Part shown: piece after piece, positions 10,662 to 64,000 of the stretch
Layout of the letters: each line of letters starts with the position of its first letter
How positions within the stretch are numbered: position 1 is the first letter of the stretch
The notes under the pieces: model-generated
What the model saw: the letters and a program-made list of their open reading frames with translations, nothing else
The model's database searches: none
What the model was told of the DNA's origin: nothing
Source of the DNA: Lamellibrachia columna
Taxonomy: Eukaryota; Annelida; Polychaeta; Sabellida; Siboglinidae
Reading direction: 5' to 3'
Length of the DNA stretch: 64,000 nucleotides
Assembly: GCA_963662155.1 (NCBI GenBank)
Contig: OY759274.1
Location: 39,957,990 to 40,021,989, forward strand
Program-made: the position numbers and the translations under genes

Positions 10662-13189
10662 ATGCATAAGAGAGACAGAAATGCAAAACGAAGACAAGAA
10701 GAGCTACAGAAATCTGCCGCAAAATGTCAACTCCTAGACACAATTTTTCGACGCAGTCTCAATGACTCATTGCCAGAAATACCCACAATGCCGCCAGGGA
10801 ACTATGATCCGTCCGCTGCCATCACATCTGATGACACTCCCAAAGATAAAGTGTACCACCAGTCATAGAGATACTGCCTTCGTCGTGTTCTCGCCCGATA
10901 ACCAGTTCATCAAGCAGCCATGATCCGTCCACTGCCATCACACCTGACCACACTCCTGGCGACAAAGATCACCACCTTACCCAGACACTTGGAAACCGAC
11001 AACGCAACTTCACACCAGAGACCGTCAAGTTCCCGCACAACGACGTACAAAAGAATTCCGTTAACTATTGCAGATGTTGTCAACAAATTCCCCGAGCTTC
11101 GCTCATATTCGGCAAAGAAATGTGGCCGAACAAGGGCTCACATTCTATGCACAACATGTCAGGAGTATGAAGAGATGGCAAAGAAAAGTTCTAAAAATGG
11201 CACTATGCCAATCGCAAGAGGCGTCAGGACGGACTGTAGTGATAAGCTGGAAAGGGTCATTGACCATATGACCTCTGAACCGCACATGGCAGCTACAAGC
11301 AAGAAGAAGATGGACGAAGCCTAGGAAGAGTGCACAACGTCGCATCCATGGCTACGCGCACTCACTGCTTACAATAAGACTGTTTTTGCGATGTTTCTGC
11401 GAATGGGCGTCGACGTATACAACGACTGTCTAATCGAAACGGTCTCCGCCCGATCGTGGCCGATACGATCTCTGGCTTGTTTGGCCTCGAACCATCTGTT
11501 GGCCACTATGCGACAAAATGGCCCAGATGTGGAATTTGTTCCATTCACGCCCGCGTCTAGCGATCTACACTACAGGGATCCGAACTACTACAAGCAGATG
11601 CTGGATGTCATATACGAACTAAAGAAAGTGCGTCTGTCTCAAATGTTCAACCGATGCACGTGTGCAGATTGATGGGAGCTGTGACAGGCAAATGTTGGAC
11701 CACAAGTTTGTAAGTGGACGGATGGCTAACAGTGATGGTAGCGTAACGAGTGTGTTCGTCGTCATGCATTCGCCAGAGAAGAACGGCGCCCCTGGACTAT
11801 TGGAAGCGGTGAACAAAGCTTTGGATCTGACCGGAGGTAAAGACACGAAGCTCGTGTCACCACTGACGGCGAATCGGCAAACACTGGCAGACATGGTGGG
11901 TTATGGCGTTTGCTTGCTGACCAAGTGCAGAGAGGTCTGGCAACTTTCTGGTATGCTGCTCACCGGTCGAACTTAGCCATTGAGTCGGTCGTCAGCACCG
12001 TACCGGAGCAGGGCATCTGGAAGTCTAATCTACTGGGACTCGTACGATTCTTCCGGACGCCGAGAAGGATGAAGATGTTGTCAGCGCAAGCCGGGATTGT
12101 CAAACAGTTCCCCCGGCACCACGATGTCAGGTTTGTCCAGCACGAGCTGCAGCTGGTGGATGCTGTGCTGAATAGCCTACCAGCCTGCATTAATGTGTGG
12201 GAACAGATGCAGGCACCAGAAAGTACCAGCGATAGAAAGGAGAAGGCTGAAGCCAAAGGGTTTCTGAGAATCTGGAATCACCAACAGAAGTGGATCACCT
12301 CACTGATGGGCGATATCCTGGAGATATTTGAAACACTCCAGAAGAAGTTGCAAAGGAGTGATTTGTTCATCAGCGATCTTCTCACTGTGACTGGCGCTGC
12401 CGTCAAGAAGTTGAGATTGATGAGGGATGGACCATTCCCGGGAAGAAGAGAGGAGAAAGAGAGTTGCCCAACCGATAGCACCAGTGAGGACCTAACACAG
12501 CGAAAGTCCAACCACCAGTTCGTTTGTACGAACCGCCGTAATGCACGAGCAATCAGGCTGGAGGTCGTGCAAGCATCCCACGAATACCTCTCTGAACGCA
12601 TCCACCCGGAGCAGGAGGACGTCATCAAAGACATGAAGGGGTTGATGATATCACGCAACCTGGGATCATTCGTTGAACATAGCGTGCGTGTCGTCAGGCG
12701 TCTTTTTCCAGGCGAAGCTTCTGACTTTGCGGACGGGGCAGCCGAGCAATGTGAGAACATGATGAATGTGCCGTTCCTGCCTGATGGCTGTGATCTCGGT
12801 TGTTAGATGACTGTCAGATTGCGGCAACTTCTGCCAGTCACCACAGGTTCAGTTCAGAAGGTGTTGGCATCTCTGGCTTGCATGAGTCCACACACAACCT
12901 CGTTGTCGACAATCACCGCACCAGCATGGGTGAGGACACGAGAAACGCCCGCCTCATTGTGGCACTGAATATTGTGGGCACCACCTACTTTGACCCTCGA
13001 CCCGCTCTCATCAAATTCCTGGAGAAGACCAGAAGATGGGGGCTCCAGATTTGGACATCTACGGGCAGCGTAAATTCGTTAGGAAATTCACCCGCGAAAC
13101 GGGGTTCGTCTAGTAAAATTGAGACGACTGTCAAACGTACTGACTCGCAAGTTGCTAGACGTGTTCTCTACTACTGCATCAGTTTGTAA
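10662..13189 (+). pseudogene. hAT-type transposase remnant (KIAA1586/ZNF862-like), frameshifted
   Basis: Successive + strand blocks in different frames look like one broken protein. An N-terminal block (11041-11320) has a C..C...H.....H zinc-finger-like arrangement (HILCTTCQEYEE ... VIDHMTSEPHM), as in BED/TTF-type fingers. Then come VQIDGSCDRQMLDHKF and VVMHSPEKNGAPGLLEAV (11660-11830), and TFWYAAHRSNLAIESVV (about 11945), the RNase-H-fold core seen in hAT transposases and their domesticated relatives. The C-terminal block (12800-13040) ends with RTSMGEDTRNARLIVAL, like the hAT dimerisation domain. Breaks fall near 11324, 11660, 11910 and 12805. Codon use is GC-richer than the surroundings. 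It could also be an intron-containing host gene, but I see no good splice sites at the breaks. Confidence 0.6.
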
Positions 13190-13274
13190 TAAAACATGTT
13201 TCTGGGATATATGTGTAACATTAATTTTATACCGAGATGCAGTCGTCAGTGTGCAACCATATGGATAAAAAGAT

Positions 13275-13452
<178 letters not shown>

Positions 13453-13619
13453 TATAAAGCTTTCATACATTCCTAAGGGTTATGTAAATAATCATTAATA
13501 ATGCGTAAGCTGCCCTTTTTAACCATTTGGAGTGCCCTTTTAGGACATTGCACCCCCCCTGTGAAAATTCAATTAAAAAACGCCCTGGTGTTACCACGGA
13601 GAGCAAATACAGCGTCGAA

Positions 13620-13915
13620 CTCCGTCAGTCTCACTCAGGGCTTCATCGTCGGCGAGCTCCGTCAGTCTCACTCAGGGCTTCATCGTCGGCGAGCTCCGTC
13701 AGTCTCACTCAGGGCTTCATCGTCGGCGAGCTCCGTCAGTCTCACTCAGGGCTTCATCGTCGGCGAGCTCCGTCAGTCTCACTCAGGGCTTCATCGTCGG
13801 CGAGCTCCGTCAGTCTCACTCAGGGCTTCATCGTCGGCGAGCTCCGTCAGTCTCACTCAGGGCTTCATCGTCGGCGAGCTCCGTCAGTCTCACTCAGGGC
13901 TTCATCGTCGGCGAG
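13620..13915. repeat. 37-bp minisatellite, 8 apparently identical copies
   Basis: The unit contains TCAGTCTCACTCAGGGCTTC and ATCGTCGGCGAG. 296 bp is exactly 8 x 37 and I see no variation between copies, so the array is young or homogenised. 37 is not a multiple of 3, so the open frames across it cycle through three peptides and are not coding. Confidence 0.97.
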
Positions 13916-14414
13916 CGGCAACAAACAAGACTCGATCTGGCTCTACCCGACCAAACGCTCATGGTCGACTCAGGGTTTGGTAGGGCATTGACCATCACCG
14001 ACAGAGGACAGACGATCCGGACCGAGATAGAACACACGTTGCGGACGACTGCAAAGATCGCGGTGCCACCACGGGGGGGAGTAAGGGTCGAACGAACTGT
14101 CATTGAACACCAGTACTCGTCGACTGTCAAGTATATTATATATTTCCGTGTTGAAAACTTTACGGCGAAACAAAGGTCTTGATTTTGGGGCTGTGCAGTT
14201 TACATAAACTAACCGTTTGCAACTACAATCAAGAATATCATGCACGTGGCTTACTCAGAATTTGTTCTAAACTGTGAGATTCTGGTAAAATCTAAGTTCT
14301 CATGGCGGCTGACATGTTGACCAGGGCGACCAATAAGCGCCTGGCAGTTTAAGAAATCCATGCAGCTAGATTTCCGCTGTCACGCGTTAAGACGCGCACG
14401 CACGCACGCACGAA

Positions 14415-14446
<32 letters not shown>

Positions 14447-16143
14447 CGAACGAACGCACGCACGCACGCACGCACGCACGCATGCACGCACGCACGCCCA
14501 CGACAAAACTGTGTATGTACAACATCGTGTAAGGATTAACAGTTTAACAACTTTGTAATAAAGTTCGTGCTTAATATAACATCCGTTTTCATTCCAACTT
14601 TCGGTGTCTACACTGTGATTTCGGGCAAGGTGCAAGTGACCATTCACAAAAAAAACGGGCAATGGAACGAAGTTCTTGGTGTCGCTCGACCCGACAAATA
14701 TCGCCGAGATCGTCCACCACGTGAAAAAGACGCTCAGGTGCCAGATTTTGTGAAAGTCAAAGGACGCGAAGTGCGCGTGACGACGGAGGGACAGTGTGAA
14801 TTCAGCTACGCCGTAAAGCAACACGTCCACACGTCTACAGTAGGCAGTGACGAGTGGTAAAGCGATTAGTCAGCAACGGCGTCTGTGCCCAATTCCACAC
14901 TGCTGTTGGACTCCCGGTCTGGCAAAACAAAGCACAAGGGCCGCATAAAGGAGTTTTTCTTGCATTATCGTTCACTTCGAATAGGTATACGTCTTAAAAC
15001 CATAATCAATGCTGTCAACACATGTATGTATGCAATATACATTATAGGCAGCACGCAGAATAAACCTATGTTGTATTAACCACTTGTGTCATTTTATTGT
15101 TAACTCTTATTTTATTAAAATCGACCGTGCGTATATATCTGTGTATCTTATGGGAGTTATATGCTAGTCTTCATAGACTGCATTTCTGGCACTAATCGAA
15201 AACAACTTTCTAAACAACTGAATTCCTTTGCACTAAATAATAAAATAGCTTTATTTTTTATAGTATAATATATGTTGACAAAGGTATTGCTAGATGTCCA
15301 CGTTTCTTGGTAATTTGCCGAATTTGCATAGCATAAAAATTTGCATGATTATACGGAGTCCAGAATCAACCTAATTGAAAACCAAAATGAATCCGGATCG
15401 AAGGGTGGACTAAATGAAGGATTCAACCTAATTGAAAACCGAATCCGGATCGAATAGTGGATTAAATGAAGGATTCTTACAGGTTCTTACAGGTCTTCTT
15501 CTGGCTATTAGGCTGTACTGCCTCTTATGCCAGCTCTCACATTTATCGTCAGTTCAGATTGAGATTCAACTGGACTGTCACTGGCTAAACCGAGAGAGGG
15601 CGTGCAGGACTGAGATGGCTGCAGGAAGCTGATCGTGCGAGTCACCAATAGTCAGCTACGACTTGACAGACCATGAGATGAGATAAGTGATAGCCACAAG
15701 ACCACCGACAAAAGCGTTGACCTTCACAGTTCAGTTGTTTACCTCCATGGTAGTATCTCCTAAAACCACGGTTTTGGCTGGGCTGCCATGCCCATGTAGA
15801 ACAATAATTTATACTACAACATGCAATATTAAGTTTTTAGCTTTATTTACAAACGTCTTCCATATGACAATTTACGCTTCATTCCCTTTCATTTAGAGTG
15901 AATATCAAGAACTGCTTGAATGAAAAAACATTTACATATTATATGAAATATTGACATCCGCCACGGGTCATGGTTGCGGATCTGATGATGATGAATAGTG
16001 GCGCCACTCGGTGGGCCGGGAAACAGTCAACTACGTGAACCAAGGGCGCTGATGACAAAGTATGAAGTTCTGCTGGAATCGTGGACGGAAATAATAATGT
16101 TGACAAAATTAGAACGACAGAATATCGATTATTTGCAAACAAA
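13916..16143. other. Upstream flank of the MTMR gene; simple repeats, no gene recognised
   Basis: Contains a (CGCA)n tract at 14393-14498, a 97-codon ORF at 14567-14860 with no recognisable family, and an imperfect direct repeat (15366-15421 and 15423-15474, unit containing TCAACCTAATTGAAAACC). The last few hundred bases should hold the MTMR promoter and 5' UTR. I find no defensible TATA box or initiator. Confidence 0.45.
14393..14498. repeat. (CGCA)n tetranucleotide repeat
   Basis: About 26 copies of CGCA with occasional CGAA and TGCA variants. Confidence 0.95.
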
Positions 16144-62408
<46,265 letters not shown>

Positions 62409-62439
62409 GTGAGTGACTACCCGCCTTGAGCCCCTTGAC

Positions 62440-62710
62440 AACAAGATATTAATAAGATTTTGACAAAATTGGTATTCATAGCACCAAGCTCGAGATGAAG
62501 TCATTGGCTTATCGACAGTCCAACAATGTATATAAGATATTTGTCAATTTAAAAAAAATATATTCACACTGCTGTCATTAACACGATCAGTAGAAAATTT
62601 GTTCCATTCATTTATCGTCCTCTTTGAAGCATGAACACCTACATCCAATCTACGCTGTTCTGTTACTAATGCTGGACCATGTCCTCGAGTTTTTCTACCT
62701 TAATGAAACC
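62440..62710 (-). pseudogene. CR1-like LINE C-terminal end and start of 3' UTR, minus strand
   Basis: The minus strand reads TRGHGPALVTEQRRLDVGVH, ASKRTINEWNKFSTDRVNDS and SVNIF, the typical CR1 ORF2 terminus (RGH...L......R...F..R.(V/I)N.WN.L). The sequence at 62493-62525 (GTCATTGGCTTATCGACAGT) is the reverse complement of the module near 2965-2990, tying it to the other 3'-end copies in this window. Confidence 0.75.
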
Positions 62711-63285
62711 AGGAATATGTATCAATTTGTCATACAGAATGTATGTATCAATTTGTCATACAGAAACTAGAACACAGTACAGCGACATTTTTAATGTCGT
62801 AAACTTATGTATTAATAGATGTGTACTCACGTGAACGTTTTGTCTGTGAAAGCATACATATGAAATAATATCGATTGTACTTGGACACCAGGTAAATCAG
62901 AGTTCTCCCAAGCAGCAGTGGACATGATTGGAGAAGCTTAGGTCTACACATTGTGCATCATGGAGATAATTATTATCTATAGCTACTGAAGCCTTTGGTG
63001 TCCTGTGCCAAGTCCACACTGTCCAGTGTTATTTGACAATGGCATAGATAGTGATAATGAAGTCTCTGAAGGGACCTTATCAGTGGGTGATAGATAAGTT
63101 TATATTCCCAGGGTTTTGTGTAATCGTGTTCATTGGATAATGTGATAGGGAATGTTACGGCTTTCTCTCTGGGTGTGTGAGATGTAGCATTGTTTACAGG
63201 CAGTAATCATTGAAATAGAAAGACAGAAATAAGCCTACTCATGGGTGATATTAGAAGGTTTACAACACTAAGGTGTGGTGTGTGT
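62711..63285. other. MTMR intron 7, no exon recognised
   Basis: A tandem direct repeat ATGTATCAATTTGTCATACAG (about 62717 and 62743). The conserved MTMR segment that should follow exon 7 was not found here. Confidence 0.5.
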
Positions 63286-64000
63286 CACTCATTTATGGAG
63301 GTGGGGCAATGTGGAGTGAATAAAACTGTTCAGGCTTCTTTAGCCAGACACTCATTTATGCGGGTGGGGCAATGTGGAGCGAATAAAACTGTCCAGGCTT
63401 CTTTAGCCAGACACTCATTTATGGAGGTGGGGCAATGTGGAGCGAATAAAACTGTCCAGGCTTCTTTAGCCAGACACTCATTTATGCAGGTGGGGCAATG
63501 TGGAGTGAATAAAACTGTTCAGGCTTCTTTAGCCAGACACTCATTTATGCGGGTGGGGCAATGTGGAGCGAATAAAACTGTCCAGGCTTCTTTAGCCAGA
63601 CACTCATTTATGGAGGTGGGGCAATGTGGAGCGAATAAAACTGTCCAGGCTTCTTTAGCCAGACACTCATTTATGCAGGTGGGGCAATGTGGAGTGAATA
63701 AAACTGTTCAGGCTTCTTTAGCCAGACACTCATTTATGCAGGTGGGGCAATGTGGAGTGAATAAAACTGTTCAGGCTTCTTTAGCCAGACACTCATTTAT
63801 GCAGGTGGGGCAATGTGGAGTGAATAAAACTGTCCAGGCTTCTTTAGAGCTAGACACTCATTTATGCAGGTGGGGCAATGTGGAGTGAATAAAACTGTCC
63901 AGGCTTCTTTCGAGCCAGACACTCATTTATGCAGGTGGGGCAATGTGGAGTGAATAAAACTGTCCAGGCTTCTTTAGCCAGACACTCATTTATGCAGGTG
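63286..64000 (+). repeat. 63-bp minisatellite, about 11 copies, runs off the window
   Basis: The unit contains CACTCATTTATGCAGGTGGG, GCAATGTGGAGTGAATAAAA and CTGTTCAGGCTTC. Most units are exactly 63 bp; two late units have an extra GAGC. The 21-codon period keeps a + frame open (HSFMQVGQCGVNKTVQASLAR), which is not considered coding. Every unit carries AATAAA in the sense orientation of the MTMR gene, and most carry TATGCAG|GTGGGG. Confidence 0.96.

Noticed and set aside
14387..14830. Cys/Arg-rich ORF with VRACVRAC repeats
   Set aside because: Translation of the (CGCA)n microsatellite.
62885..62940. MTMR exon 8 after CACCAG at about 62891
   Set aside because: The translation does not match the conserved segment expected after exon 7, and no suitable donor follows.
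63241..63888. 215-codon repeat ORF (HSFMQVGQCG...)
   Set aside because: 63-bp array with a 21-codon period; no sign of a signal peptide or known family, and it lies in intron 7.

Overview
The window is eukaryotic, AT-rich and intron-dominated, and looks like a bilaterian marine invertebrate (a lophotrochozoan is plausible, but nothing here fixes the phylum). It holds one clearly recognisable cellular gene, on the + strand: the 5' part of a myotubularin-related lipid phosphatase of the MTMR6/7/8 group. Seven coding exons (16144-16167, 46502-46618, 51256-51418, 54347-54501, 60770-60898, 61804-61938, 62276-62408) have GT/AG borders and matching phases. They join into 285 codons plus one base covering the PH-GRAM domain and the start of the phosphatase domain. 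Intron 1 is about 30 kb, and the gene runs off the right edge before the catalytic CX5R exon.

The rest is transposon debris and tandem repeats. Left of the gene (1-16 kb): broken LINE fragments, a candidate TIR-bounded DNA element (2327-6643) that encloses a 29-bp minisatellite and a LINE remnant, several more minisatellites, and a frameshifted hAT-type transposase remnant (about 10.66-13.19 kb). Intron 1 (16-46.5 kb): a Penelope-like element with terminal inverted repeats (17864-19216), a decayed CR1 LINE with an esterase-type ORF1 (about 26.0-29.65 kb, minus strand) flanked by tails of other LINEs, a SINE, a long-armed inverted repeat (35241-35844) and more than ten minisatellites. Intron 4 (54.5-60.8 kb): a hAT-like insertion with a 7-bp flanking repeat, carrying a degenerate two-ORF LINE.

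The most notable pattern is where the minisatellites sit in the MTMR gene. Exon 3 is flanked on both sides by arrays that look like amplifications of its own splice sites: twelve 31-bp units repeating the 3' splice site end exactly at the acceptor, and about 64 units of 20 bp repeating the 5' splice site begin exactly at the donor. An array of exactly 21 x 35 bp stops 11 bp before exon 4, and a 24-bp array runs into exon 6 in its reading frame. The introns therefore carry dozens of potential decoy splice sites. This can be read directly from the sequence; its effect on splicing is inference.

The very long open frames through the arrays (for example at 3.5-4.7, 32.2-33.3, 37.6-38.2, 47.4-48.4, 51.5-52.7 and 63.2-63.9 kb) are repeat artefacts, not genes.
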